The notes under the pieces were generated by a model. It was not told the DNA's origin, did not search any database, and saw nothing but the letters and a program-made list of their open reading frames with translations. The position numbers were made by a program, and so were the translations under genes. A stretch of DNA of 51,923 bases, taken from NCBI GenBank assembly GCA_903844155.1, contig CAIMSU010000218.1, forward strand, positions 1 to 51,923, read 5' to 3'. Positions 1-8,157 of the stretch are shown piece by piece (the stretch's first letter is position 1; every line of letters starts with the position of its first letter). The DNA is from an uncultured Pseudomonadota bacterium. Its GTDB lineage: Bacteria > Myxococcota_A > UBA796 > SXON01.

Positions 1-92
1 CCAGAAATGCTCTCTGCAATTGTGGTAGACCCGTTGGCTGAGCGAAAGGGCCGGAAAACCCGCGCGCCCCAATCGCTACGTTACTCCGGCGC

Positions 93-1850
93 ATGCGGAG
101 CAGATCGGCCGGCGCCAGCGTGGTGTTCATCGCCCTCGCGTGGTCGCTGACGGAGCGGTTCCCGGGCACCGCCGCGGAGGCGTGGCGCGCGCTGATGGTG
201 GTGCCCGCGCTCCTGATCGTGCCGGGGATCGGCTGGGTGCGACGGTTGGAGCGGCGGTTGGACCGCATTTTTGCGGCGGTCGGGGTCGGGGTGCTGTGCG
301 GGTTTCCGATGGTGGTGCTCGCGCAGATGGGATTGCACGGGGCGGCGTTCGGCCTTGCGGCGACGGTGGCGGCGTGGGGTTGGGTGATCCCGGGGCGAGC
401 GGCTTCGCCGATGGGGACGGGCGAAAAGGTGGGCGTGGCTGCCGTCCTCGTCAGCACCCTTGCGGTCGGCATCTCCTGGTGGCCTACAGTCACCCGGCCG
501 CTGGACGCGAACTGGTGGTCATCCGCCGCTGAGCAGCTTCCGGACAGCATCTCAGAGGATGCGATCCCCGTGCCGGGCGACGGCTGGGCGACGAAGCGAC
601 GGGTGGGGAACGGGTGGGTGTTGACGGCGACGGACGCCACGTTGTTGCCCGTCTCGAGCGGGTCCGCGATCATCGCGCTCCGGAGTGATGTTGGGGACGA
701 GCTGACGGTCGACGACCAGACTGTCCGGTTGGAGCGCGCGCCGATCGAGAAGCCCGATGAGGGGTCAGTCCCGCGCTACCTCGATCGTGGCGTGGCCTCG
801 ATCGCGGTGACGGGGTCGGGGACACATCAGGTGGGAGCGCGGTGGGGCCGGCAAGGCACGGTCTACGTCATCCCCGACCAGGAGACGCTCTGGGAGCTGG
901 ACGGCCGGGGCGAGCTGAAGTTCGTCAACTACTACCAGATCCTCAACATGGTTGAGCAGCTCAACTGGGTAGGGGAAACCGGCCGTACGCGCTGCGTGAC
1001 CGACGTTCAGCCGCCCCTCTGGACCTGGATCCTGGCGACGGCCGAGCGTGGCAACGACGAAGCGCCGCACGGGGGCATGCCCGCCCCGCCTCCCGAACTA
1101 CCCACCGCCAACATCCTCTTCCTCTACATCTGCGCCCTCATCGGCCTCGCCGGCGTCCGGGTGATCGCGCGCTGGCGCCCGGATGCCCCGCTCGTCGCCT
1201 GGTGCCTGCCCGCCCTCGCCCTCGCCGAGCACGCGAAATTGATGCTCGAACCAGGCAGCGCCGACCTGCCCGATTCGGCGTACACCCTGGCGATCCTCGG
1301 CCTCGCCGGGAGCGTCGGCATCGGCTGGGGCGTCGTCGCACAGCTCCTCCGCTACCCCGGCACCCTCGTCAGTTGGCTGATGCTCGCGCTGGATGCGCGC
1401 TGGCGCGATCTGGCACGCCTCACCAGCATCATCGTCGCCCTTGTCCTCGGCTTTGGCGCGACTGGCTGGGTGACAGGTGCGCTGGATGGATGGATCGCGA
1501 CGGCGACCTGGGAGACAGGCCCGGAGCACTGGCACGGGCAGGCCGACCCCGCCGTCCTCCTCGCCCGCGTGCCGGAATTCTACGGCGTCTGGCTTGGTTA
1601 CGCTGGTCTGGCGCCGATCATCGCCCTCTCCGGCTGGAACCGCGCCGTCCGCGTCATGCTCGGTACCGCGTTTCTCTATTCCCTGCTCCTCTGCACGATT
1701 GACCACTTTCCCTCACACTATTTTCTTCCGCTCGTGCAACTCTCGGTGCTCGCGGTGGCCTGCGCATCGCCCGGGCGCGCGGCGTGGCGATCCTGGCTAT
1801 CGGTCGCCGGGCTCGCCTACGCCCTGCACTCGGTTCCCATCACCGGCTGA
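93..1850 (+). CDS. Polytopic membrane protein with a large extracytoplasmic loop, unknown function
   Basis: A 585-residue protein that I do not recognise as a named family. About five hydrophobic segments lie in the first 130 residues, followed by a polar stretch of roughly 200 residues (about 131-335) rich in Trp, Asp and Gly, then about seven or eight more hydrophobic segments to the end. This topology (membrane block, large soluble loop, membrane block) resembles some envelope glycosyltransferase or polymerase-like proteins, but no catalytic motif is visible. The ATG at 93 is the first good start and there is no clear ribosome-binding site. The next gene, a DUF5989 mini-protein, starts 21 bases downstream, so the two are probably co-transcribed. 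DUF5989 genes elsewhere often sit beside membrane proteins of polysaccharide-type clusters, which is the only contextual hint of function. Confidence 0.7.
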   Translation: MRSRSAGASVVFIALAWSLTERFPGTAAEAWRALMVVPALLIVPGIGWVRRLERRLDRIFAAVGVGVLCGFPMVVLAQMGLHGAAFGLAATVAAWGWVIPGRAASPMGTGEKVGVAAVLVSTLAVGISWWPTVTRPLDANWWSSAAEQLPDSISEDAIPVPGDGWATKRRVGNGWVLTATDATLLPVSSGSAIIALRSDVGDELTVDDQTVRLERAPIEKPDEGSVPRYLDRGVASIAVTGSGTHQVGARWGRQGTVYVIPDQETLWELDGRGELKFVNYYQILNMVEQLNWVGETGRTRCVTDVQPPLWTWILATAERGNDEAPHGGMPAPPPELPTANILFLYICALIGLAGVRVIARWRPDAPLVAWCLPALALAEHAKLMLEPGSADLPDSAYTLAILGLAGSVGIGWGVVAQLLRYPGTLVSWLMLALDARWRDLARLTSIIVALVLGFGATGWVTGALDGWIATATWETGPEHWHGQADPAVLLARVPEFYGVWLGYAGLAPIIALSGWNRAVRVMLGTAFLYSLLLCTIDHFPSHYFLPLVQLSVLAVACASPGRAAWRSWLSVAGLAYALHSVPITG

Positions 1851-1856
1851 ACGCGG

Positions 1857-1862
1857 TATTAT
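1857..1862 (+). promoter_or_regulatory. Candidate -10 element for the DUF5989 gene
   Basis: TATTAT ends 9 bases before the ATG at 1872, in an otherwise GC-rich gap. With a start point 6-7 bases downstream, the mRNA leader would be only a few bases. No good -35 hexamer was found. Inference from sequence only. Confidence 0.35.
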
Positions 1863-1871
1863 CCGAAAGCC

Positions 1872-2102
1872 ATGTCCGAACCCGCGACCAGCCCCGATCC
1901 CGCGAACGCCCAGCCCGCCCCACCCGAACTCCCCGCCGCACGAAGCACCGGCGTCCGGGGTTGGCTCGCCGACTTCTGGGATTTCCTGGTCCACGAGAAG
2001 ATCTGGTGGATGACGCCGATCATCGTGGTCTTGTTGCTGATGGTGGGCTTCATCATCGTGTTTGAGGCCAGCCCGGTTCTCCCCTACATCTACCAGTTGT
2101 GA
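1872..2102 (+). CDS. DUF5989 family single-span membrane mini-protein
   Basis: A 76-residue protein with a Pro/Ala-rich N terminus (about 1-30) and then the signature layout of DUF5989: a W..FWDFL segment, a KIWWMTP motif at the membrane border, a single hydrophobic helix (about residues 50-67) and the terminal SPVLPYIYQL, close to the family's SxVAPFIY ending. Function is unknown; related proteins occur beside SxtJ-like and polysaccharide or carbamoyltransferase genes. Its TGA overlaps the GTG start of the S46 peptidase by four bases (GTGA), so the two are likely translationally coupled. That partner is unusual for DUF5989. Confidence 0.8.
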   Translation: MSEPATSPDPANAQPAPPELPAARSTGVRGWLADFWDFLVHEKIWWMTPIIVVLLLMVGFIIVFEASPVLPYIYQL

Positions 2103-4249
2103 GCGCCGTCATGTTGCTGGCCGTGATCCTTGGCGGCGCGTGGGTTGCGCCCGCCCATGCTTTTGAGGGCATGTACCCGCCCGCCGAGCTGCTCTCGTTG
2201 CCCCCCGCCGGGGCCCAGAAGCTCGTCGGCATCGACCTCCACGTCTGGTCCGACCCGCTTGGCGACCCCCTCGGCGCGATCGTGCAATTGCAAGGGTGCT
2301 CGGCCAGCTTTGTCTCGGCCGACGGCCTCATCGTCACCAACCACCATTGCGCGGTTGGCTACTTGACGGAGGCCAGGCGTGACGGCGAAAACCTCGTCGG
2401 CGACGGATTTTACGCGCCCACGCTTGCGGACGAGCGTTCAGCCGGCCCCAGTGCGCGTGTGTGGGTCACCCGCTCGCTCGTCGACGTGACCGCGCAGGTC
2501 GTGGCCGGCGTGACGGCGACGACGACCGACACGGATCGGGCGCTCAAGGTCGAGGCGAACCAGAAAAAGCTGATCGCAGCGTGTGAAAAACCAGGTGGCG
2601 TGCGGTGCCGGGTGGTGTCGACCTACGAAGGGCGTGTGTACACGCTCATCACGCAAGATGAGCTGCGCGACCTCCGCCTCGTCTACGTTCCGCCCGACGC
2701 CGTCGGAAACTATGGGGACGAGGTCGACAATTGGCACTGGCCGCGCCACACCGGCGACTTTGCCTTCTTGCGCGCCTACGCCACGCCCGAGGGCAAGCCC
2801 GCGGACTACTCCGACAAGAACGTGCCTTTTCACCCGGCCCATCACCTCGTCGTTGGGGTGGGACCGGCTGCCGGCGACTTGATCGCGGTTGCCGGCTATC
2901 CGGGCACCACAGGGCGTTGGCGCACGGCCGGCGAGGTTGCCGAAGAAGCGGGCTACACCCTGCCCTTGGCCAAGCAGGAGATGGACTGGGCGCTGGACAT
3001 GTGGGCGACCGTCGGGCGCAGCGGTGCGGATGCGCGCGCGAGGCTGGCGGTCAGCGTGACGGGGTACGGAAACTACAGCACGAAGTACGCCGGGATGTTG
3101 GAGGGCTACGAGCGCTCGCACGTGGTGGACGCCCTGCGGGAGCGCGAGGCCGCGCTGGACGCCTGGATCGCGGCTGACCCCGCGCGCACCGCCCGCTACA
3201 CCCAACCCATCGCGGAGCTACGCCGCAAGATCGCCGACAAGACGACGACGCGCGACCGCGACCGCACCTACACCTACCTCGTCCGGTCCGACCTCCTCGG
3301 CGCCGCCCGGACCATCTACAAGTGGTCGAGGATGCAGGCGCTCCCGGACGAAAAGCGCGAGCCCGGCTTCCAGGCCCGCGACCGCGCCCCGCTGCTCGCG
3401 AAGCTCTCCGAGATTGACCAGCACTACGTCCCCGCGGCCGAGGAGCGCTGGCTCAAGCATTTTCTGACCGAGCTCTCGGCCCTCCCCGACGGTCAGCGGA
3501 TCCCCGAGCTTGAAACGTGGATCGGCGGTCGCGACGAGGCCGCGATTGACAAGGCCATCAACCGCCTGTTCGATGGTCCGCTGCTCGCCAACAAGGATCA
3601 GCGGCTGGCCGCGTTTTCCCAGCCGTCAACCACGCTCGCCGCGTCGACCGACGGGTTCCTGTCCCTCGCCGCCGCCCTCGCCCCCTTTGACGAACGCCAG
3701 CGCCGCGACGATCTCGCCCGTACCGGCGCCTTTGAGCGGTTGCGCCCGATCTACGCCGAGGCCCTGGCGGCGTTCGAGCCCGAGCGCACCTACCCGGACG
3801 CGAACGGCACGCTTCGCCTCTCTTTCGGCCACCTCACGACCCAGGACCCGCGCGACGCCGTCCACTACGGCGACCAGACCACCGTCGTTGGCGTTGCGCA
3901 GAAGGCCGGCGCCTGGCCCTACAACGCGCCCCAACCGCTCCTCGACGCCATCGCGGCCGGAGAAAAGTCGGGCGACTGGGGCAAGTACGCCGACCCCGTG
4001 CTCAAGACCGTGCCCGTGAACTTCCTTGCCGACCTCGACATCACCGGCGGCAACAGCGGCAGCCCCACGCTCAACGCGAAGGGCGAGTGGACCGGGATGG
4101 TGTTCGACAGCAACTGGGAGGGGGTCATCTCTGGGACGGTCTACGACCCGGTGCAGGCGAGGTCGATCGGCGTCGATGTCCGGTACATCCTTTGGTATCT
4201 GGGGGCGGTGGCGCACGCCGATCGCGTGATGAAGGAGCTTGGGCAGTAA
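2099..4249 (+). CDS. S46 family dipeptidyl peptidase (DPP7/DPP11-like), exported
   Basis: A 716-residue serine exopeptidase of family S46, which removes dipeptides from peptide N termini in the periplasm. A signal peptide ends near AHA (residues 19-21). Catalytic residues are visible: His in TNHHC (82/83), Asp220 in RHTGDF and Ser653 in GGNSGSP, spaced almost as in DPP7/DPP11 of Porphyromonas (Ser655). The residue between Asp and Asn after the nucleophile (FDSNWE, Ser671) corresponds to the S1-specificity position, which is Gly in DPP7 and Arg in Bacteroidota DPP11. Ser there is, as I recall, seen in some environmental acidic-specific enzymes. The start is GTG, coupled to DUF5989. The POT peptide transporter downstream fits a peptide-scavenging role: cut outside, import the products. 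Confidence 0.93.
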   Translation: MSAVMLLAVILGGAWVAPAHAFEGMYPPAELLSLPPAGAQKLVGIDLHVWSDPLGDPLGAIVQLQGCSASFVSADGLIVTNHHCAVGYLTEARRDGENLVGDGFYAPTLADERSAGPSARVWVTRSLVDVTAQVVAGVTATTTDTDRALKVEANQKKLIAACEKPGGVRCRVVSTYEGRVYTLITQDELRDLRLVYVPPDAVGNYGDEVDNWHWPRHTGDFAFLRAYATPEGKPADYSDKNVPFHPAHHLVVGVGPAAGDLIAVAGYPGTTGRWRTAGEVAEEAGYTLPLAKQEMDWALDMWATVGRSGADARARLAVSVTGYGNYSTKYAGMLEGYERSHVVDALREREAALDAWIAADPARTARYTQPIAELRRKIADKTTTRDRDRTYTYLVRSDLLGAARTIYKWSRMQALPDEKREPGFQARDRAPLLAKLSEIDQHYVPAAEERWLKHFLTELSALPDGQRIPELETWIGGRDEAAIDKAINRLFDGPLLANKDQRLAAFSQPSTTLAASTDGFLSLAAALAPFDERQRRDDLARTGAFERLRPIYAEALAAFEPERTYPDANGTLRLSFGHLTTQDPRDAVHYGDQTTVVGVAQKAGAWPYNAPQPLLDAIAAGEKSGDWGKYADPVLKTVPVNFLADLDITGGNSGSPTLNAKGEWTGMVFDSNWEGVISGTVYDPVQARSIGVDVRYILWYLGAVAHADRVMKELGQ

Positions 4250-4250
4250 G

Positions 4251-4273
4251 CCGCCGAGGCTTGCGCTCGGCGG
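4251..4273 (+). terminator. Stem-loop just after the S46 gene
   Basis: CCGCCGAG (4251-4258) and CTCGGCGG (4266-4273) form a perfect 8-bp stem with a 7-base loop, starting two bases after the TAA. There is no T-run, so it is either a weak or Rho-assisted terminator or a 3'-end stabilising hairpin. Confidence 0.45.
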
Positions 4274-4285
4274 TCAATTGTCGCC

Positions 4286-4435
4286 GTTCCAAGGCCACGA
4301 ACCCCGCCAGCCGCCGAAGACGCCGCCTGTCACGGCTCGTGCGCGGAACTGCGGGCTGGGGCCCAATCCGTCTCGCCATCCTCGCAATTTCAGATGGATA
4401 CGGACGCGGTGTTTGCCGAGCGCACGGATCTGCCC
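4286..4435. repeat. 150-bp direct repeat, copy 1
   Basis: This segment recurs almost unchanged at 4490-4639, a period of 204 bases, with only a few substitutions and one length change in a G run. The copies are separated by about 54 bases that contain a hairpin (CTGGCGC 4443-4449 / GCGCCAG 4462-4468) followed shortly by a run of five T. Neither strand shows a convincing gene; the period is a multiple of three, so open frames persist by chance in both copies. The repeat lies in the non-coding gap between the S46 peptidase and the POT transporter. Confidence 0.75.
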
Positions 4436-4489
4436 GCCGATCCTGGCGCTCGCTACCGCTCGCGCCAGTCTCGGCGTTGATTTTTCGGC

Positions 4490-4639
4490 GTTCCAAGGCC
4501 ACGAACCCCGCCAGCCGCCGAAGACGCCGCCCGTCACGGCTCGTGCGCGGAACTGCGGGCTGGGGGCCAATCCGTCTCGCCATCCTCGCAATTTTAGATG
4601 GATACGGACGCGGTGTTTGCCGAGCGCACGGATCTGCCC
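4490..4639. repeat. 150-bp direct repeat, copy 2, in the POT leader region
   Basis: Second copy of the unit at 4286-4435. It ends 42 bases before the chosen TTG start of the transporter, so it probably lies in or just upstream of the transporter's promoter. An ATG inside it (4598) is in frame with the transporter but would make translation start in repeat DNA; the TTG at 4682 is preferred. Confidence 0.7.
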
Positions 4640-4652
4640 CCCGCAGGTGTGA

Positions 4653-4675
4653 TACCCTCGGCGCGCCGAACGGAG
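4653..4675 (+). promoter_or_regulatory. Candidate -10 and ribosome-binding site of the POT gene
   Basis: TACCCT (4653-4658) lies directly after the second repeat copy, and GGAG (4672-4675) sits 6 bases before the TTG start at 4682. The GGAG decides the start: it is well placed for TTG 4682 and useless for the in-frame ATG at 4598. Confidence 0.45.
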
Positions 4676-4681
4676 CCGACC

Positions 4682-6157
4682 TTGTCCGACCACATCCCCC
4701 CTGAAAAGCAGCCCCAGTTCTTCGGACATCCCGTTGGGTTGTTCGTGCTTTTCCTGACCGAGATGTGGGAGCGATTTTCGTACTACGGGATGCGCGGGTT
4801 GCTCAAGGGCTACATCGCGTACGAGCTCTTCTCCACCGCGGGCCGGGCGCTCCAGCCACCCGGTGGCACGGATTACCCGAAGGAGGCCCCCAGCGACCCG
4901 CACGGCGTGGCGGGCTGGTCGTTCTTCCACTGGCTCTACGCCACGGATCACACGGTCAGCTTCCTCCGCTGGAGCTATGTCCTCAAAGGCGACCCGACTG
5001 TTCAGGACTTCGGCTCACACCTCTACGGGCTCTACACGGCGCTCGTCTACGCGACCCCCATCCTCGGCGGATACCTGGCCGACAAGTATTTTGGCCAGCG
5101 CCGGACGGTGGTCGTGGGTGGCCTGATCATGGCCCTCGGCCACTTCGTGATGGCGAGCCAGTCGCTCTTCTTCCTGGCGACAGGCCTGCTCATCATCGGA
5201 AATGGAGCCTTCAAGCCGAATATTTCGACACAGGTCGGCGACCTGTACCCGAAGGGCGACATCCGACGGGACGGCGCGTTCACCATCTTCTACATGGGAA
5301 TCAACCTCGGCGCGTTCCTCTGCAACATCGTGTGCGGCTTCCTCGCCACGAACCTGGGCTGGGACTGGGGTTTTGGCGCGGCGGGCGTGGGCATGGTCCT
5401 GGGGCTCTGCATCTACGTTGGCGGGCAACGCTACCTCGCGCCCGAAAAGCCCCGGGGCGCGGAGAAGGTCGCGGCCGACCTCGCGAGTAACGAGCCGACC
5501 GGCAAGCTCACCCCCGACGAATGGAAGCGTGTGGGTGCGCTCTGCGTGTTGTGCCTGCTGAACGTGGCGTTCTGGGCGGTCTATGAGCAACAGGGCAACA
5601 CGATGGAGACCTGGAGCGAAACGCAGACGAACTGGACCTTCTTCGGCGTTGCGCTCCCTCCGAGCCTCTTCCAGTCCTTCAATCCGTTCATGATCTTCGT
5701 GTTCGCGCCGATCCTCGACATGGTCTGGCGGTGGCAGAACAAGAACGGCACCGAGCCGTCCAGCGTGTCGAAGATGGCGATCGGCTCGACGATCCTCGGG
5801 TTGTCGTTCCTGGTGATGGTGGTCGGGGCCTGGTCGGTGGGCGATGGCGTCGGCAGCATCTTCTGGCCCTTCGCCTGCACGCTCATCCTCACGATCGGGG
5901 AGCTGTACCTCTCGCCGATCGGCCTCTCGCTCGTCACCAAGGTCTCCCCCGTCCGCATCGTGAGCATGATGATGGGAATCTGGTTGGCGTCGAGCTTCGG
6001 CGGCAACTACCTCTCCGGGGTCATCGGCACGTTCTACGATGTCATGCCAAAGACCGCGTTCTTTGGGATGCTTTGCGGCATCGGGGTCGCCACGGGCGCG
6101 GCGATGTGGGCCTTCAACGCCCCGCTCAAGAAGGCGCTCGGCGAAGACGCGACGTAG
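4682..6157 (+). CDS. POT/PTR2 family proton-coupled di/tripeptide symporter
   Basis: A 491-residue inner-membrane transporter of the proton-dependent oligopeptide family. The N terminus carries the family motif E27-x-x-E30-R31-F-x-Y-Y in helix 1, used in proton coupling, and the PTR2 signature FTIFYMGINLGAF lies mid-protein. Roughly 12-14 hydrophobic helices are evident and the length is normal. The TTG start gives an N terminus beginning MSDHIPPEKQ; upstream in-frame codons lie in the 150-bp repeat and encode a non-conserved Arg-rich extension. It follows an exported dipeptidyl peptidase, so the pair probably liberates and imports short peptides. It carries its own promoter-like sequence rather than being coupled to the peptidase. 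Confidence 0.92.
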   Translation: MSDHIPPEKQPQFFGHPVGLFVLFLTEMWERFSYYGMRGLLKGYIAYELFSTAGRALQPPGGTDYPKEAPSDPHGVAGWSFFHWLYATDHTVSFLRWSYVLKGDPTVQDFGSHLYGLYTALVYATPILGGYLADKYFGQRRTVVVGGLIMALGHFVMASQSLFFLATGLLIIGNGAFKPNISTQVGDLYPKGDIRRDGAFTIFYMGINLGAFLCNIVCGFLATNLGWDWGFGAAGVGMVLGLCIYVGGQRYLAPEKPRGAEKVAADLASNEPTGKLTPDEWKRVGALCVLCLLNVAFWAVYEQQGNTMETWSETQTNWTFFGVALPPSLFQSFNPFMIFVFAPILDMVWRWQNKNGTEPSSVSKMAIGSTILGLSFLVMVVGAWSVGDGVGSIFWPFACTLILTIGELYLSPIGLSLVTKVSPVRIVSMMMGIWLASSFGGNYLSGVIGTFYDVMPKTAFFGMLCGIGVATGAAMWAFNAPLKKALGEDAT

Positions 6158-6272
6158 CGACGGCATTTTCTGGGCGGCTCGCTCGGCGTGGGGCCGGGTG
6201 CAGGCGGGGACGTGGAACGCCGCGTTGATCCTACGCAGGCTCACGACCTGGCGATCACCGCGGCCCGCCCGT

Positions 6273-6857
6273 TCAGCCGGCGGTCTCTCGCGTTGCCTCG
6301 ACGCCTTCGTAGATCGCGTCCACCGCGAGGCTCACCTCGCAACCCGCGAGCGTGAAAACCCCGCCCGGGCCGTACGAACGCAGGAGCCAGGAGTCGTCGG
6401 CCTGCCGCACGTAGTGGTCGATGTGGCTGCGCCCCGTGCTCACGAGCACGTAGTCCTTCAGCGACGGGAGCGTCTGGTAGTCCTCGAACTTCTCGCCGCG
6501 GTCGTACGCTGCGGTGGACGGCGAGAGCACCTCGACCAGGACCGTCGGGTTCGTGACGGTATGCTTGTCGTCGGGATGCGGGACACCGGGGCCGCAAACC
6601 ACGACCACGTCTGCGTAGTACGCGTTTCCGCTCGCCTCTGACCGCACCCGCATGTCACTGTTGAGCGGCCGGCACGGGCGACCGCGGAGGGCGACGCGGA
6701 GCTCGCTGAACACCGCCCCCGCGAGGAACGAATGTTCCTGCGTTCCCCCGGCCGTCGCGAACACGGTCCCGTCCACCCACTCGTGCTTCTCCTCGGACCA
6801 CTGCTCGGCCTCGCGGTAGACTTCGTACGGGACGTAGGAAGGGGCGCGTGCTTGCAT
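6273..6857 (-). CDS. Uma2 family (DUF820) putative restriction-like endonuclease
   Basis: A 194-residue protein of the Uma2 family with a PD-(D/E)XK nuclease fold. Visible features are the KHEWVDG segment near residue 25, the ADVVVVC strand with the catalytic Asp, the VLVEVLSPST strand with the catalytic Glu, then AYDRGEKFEDY and the YVLV strand. These proteins are abundant in cyanobacteria and myxobacteria; their substrate is not established. The start at 6857 is supported by TATCCT exactly six bases upstream (6864-6869 on this strand), implying a leaderless mRNA. An in-frame upstream ATG at 7043 would run through the YD-repeat gene and is not credible. The gene stands alone and is not in an obvious TA pair. 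Confidence 0.88.
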   Translation of the reverse strand: MQARAPSYVPYEVYREAEQWSEEKHEWVDGTVFATAGGTQEHSFLAGAVFSELRVALRGRPCRPLNSDMRVRSEASGNAYYADVVVVCGPGVPHPDDKHTVTNPTVLVEVLSPSTAAYDRGEKFEDYQTLPSLKDYVLVSTGRSHIDHYVRQADDSWLLRSYGPGGVFTLAGCEVSLAVDAIYEGVEATRETAG

Positions 6858-6863
6858 CGGTCG

Positions 6864-6869
6864 AGGATA
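6864..6869 (-). promoter_or_regulatory. -10 element, TANNNT-N6-ATG (leaderless type), Uma2 gene
   Basis: TATCCT on the minus strand, followed by six bases and the ATG at 6857. There is no Shine-Dalgarno-like purine run in between. Confidence 0.5.
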
Positions 6870-6916
6870 GCACGGCGGGGAAGCCGCCGATCCCGGCGGT
6901 CGGCACACGAGCCAGC

Positions 6917-7483
6917 TCAGCAGGCCCCGTAGTTGAACGTCACCGTACTCCAGGTCCCGTCCTGCGCGGTGGCGGTCATGTTGCCGTCGGCATCGTAGGT
7001 GTAGGTGACCGTCCAATACGCAGCCCCGTCGGAATCCGTCCACACCCGCGTCAACAGGTTTCCATCGGCGTGGTAGGTGTAGGTCACTGTGTAGACGTTC
7101 CCGTCTGCGTCCGTCGCGGTCCGGGTCGTGAGCCTGCCGGCCGTATCGTACGTGACGGAGTATCCGTCCGGGCCGGACACCGTCGCCAGCGTTCCGTCGC
7201 TGTAGCAGGGATAGCTGTCCGTCTCACCGTCCGAGATGGTGATGGTCGCCACGTTGCCGTCTGCGTCGTGGGTGTACGTGTCGGTCTCCCCGGACGCGTC
7301 GACGAAGCTGACGACATTCCCGTTGGCGTCGTAGGTCGTTGTCGTCCCACCCCCGTTCTCGTCGACCTCGACCTTGGTTTGCGCGCATGATCCCGCGTAA
7401 CCTACCCCCGCACGTTCCCGACCAGCTCCCGCACCGCCACCGTGATCGCGATCTCCAGCTCCCGCACGAGCTTGAGCTGCCAC
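6917..7483 (-). CDS. YD-repeat (RHS-type) small protein, N terminus doubtful, probably 5'-truncated
   Basis: From about 7395 downward the frame encodes roughly 160 residues of YD/RHS repeats: TTTYDANGN, TYTHDADGN, VTYDTAGR, YTYHADGN and YTYDADGN, ending YGAC. RHS repeats form beta-cage shells. The first 28 residues (7483 to 7400) lie inside the 3' end of the neighbouring gene in another frame and look like shadow coding. A lipobox-like AGSC just precedes the first repeat, but the hydrophobic signal segment expected before it is absent. I read this as a small lipoprotein that lost its 5' end when joined to the gene at 7402. A genuine overlapping start at 7483 cannot be excluded. There is no polymorphic toxin domain at the C terminus. 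Confidence 0.55.
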   Translation of the reverse strand: MAAQARAGAGDRDHGGGAGAGRERAGVGYAGSCAQTKVEVDENGGGTTTTYDANGNVVSFVDASGETDTYTHDADGNVATITISDGETDSYPCYSDGTLATVSGPDGYSVTYDTAGRLTTRTATDADGNVYTVTYTYHADGNLLTRVWTDSDGAAYWTVTYTYDADGNMTATAQDGTWSTVTFNYGAC

Positions 7484-8082
7484 TGGTCAAACGGCTCGGT
7501 CACGGCGTCCCAGAGCGTCGCGCGGGCGGGTGCCCGGGCCAGCTCGGCCACCAGCACGGCCTCCGCAGCGTCGCACGCGTCCCGGAGCGCGCCCTGGTGG
7601 CGAAGCATGGCGGCGCGGGCCTCCTCGGGCGCAGCGCAGCCGGCGAGGATCGGGTCCAGGTACTCGACGGTCTTGACCCAGCCCGCCGCGGCCTCAACGC
7701 CGAGGCCCGCCACCAGCGAAGCCAGCGCTTCCGTCGCCGGGCCGATCTGCCCGCTCGCGCCGCCGCGATCGAGGCCCTGCTTCATGGCCGCGGTCGTCTT
7801 CTTGTGGAGGTCCTGAAAGGGGGTGAGCGTGGGCACGAGCGCGTCGCTGAACCGCTCGATGAGCACGTTCTCGCCGGCCCGCCCCTGCAGCGCGCGGCCA
7901 AGCTCTGCCGCGCCGACCTCCCAGCTCTGCACCACGGCGGCGCCCACTTTCTGTCCGTAATTGTCAACCTGCTCGATCAGGTCCGTCCACTCCTCCGCGT
8001 AGCTCGCCGGAAAACCGGTGCCGATCGCGGGGGAGGGCTTCTTGCCGAGCAGCCGGTTCTTGACGCGCGTGAGGAGGCCCAT
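7402..8082 (-). CDS. Hypothetical mostly helical protein
   Basis: A 226-residue protein of unrecognised family. It begins MGLLTRVKNRLLGKK, a short amphipathic basic segment, and continues as Ala/Leu/Glu-rich helices with no signal peptide, membrane segment or metal motif. It starts 75 bases from the divergent AAA+ ATPase gene, so they share a promoter region; its 3' end overlaps the doubtful N terminus of the YD-repeat frame. Codon use matches neighbouring genes, which supports coding. Function unknown. Confidence 0.65.
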   Translation of the reverse strand: MGLLTRVKNRLLGKKPSPAIGTGFPASYAEEWTDLIEQVDNYGQKVGAAVVQSWEVGAAELGRALQGRAGENVLIERFSDALVPTLTPFQDLHKKTTAAMKQGLDRGGASGQIGPATEALASLVAGLGVEAAAGWVKTVEYLDPILAGCAAPEEARAAMLRHQGALRDACDAAEAVLVAELARAPARATLWDAVTEPFDQWQLKLVRELEIAITVAVRELVGNVRG

Positions 8083-8145
8083 CCGCGGGGCTAACCGTTG
8101 ACGGTCGCCGTCGCCGACCAGACCTCGCCCCCGGGCGACAACGGA

Positions 8146-8151
8146 TACAGT
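8146..8151 (+). promoter_or_regulatory. -10 element, TANNNT-N6-ATG, AAA+ ATPase gene
   Basis: TACAGT followed by exactly six bases and ATG at 8158, with no ribosome-binding site between them. This supports the ATG over the in-frame TTG at 8098. Confidence 0.5.
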
Positions 8152-8157
8152 CCGGGC

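Noticed and set aside
4598-4681. ATG 4598 as start of the POT transporter
   Set aside because: It lies in the 150-bp repeat, lacks a ribosome-binding site and adds a non-conserved tail; TTG 4682 has GGAG at the right spacing and begins just before the conserved helix 1.
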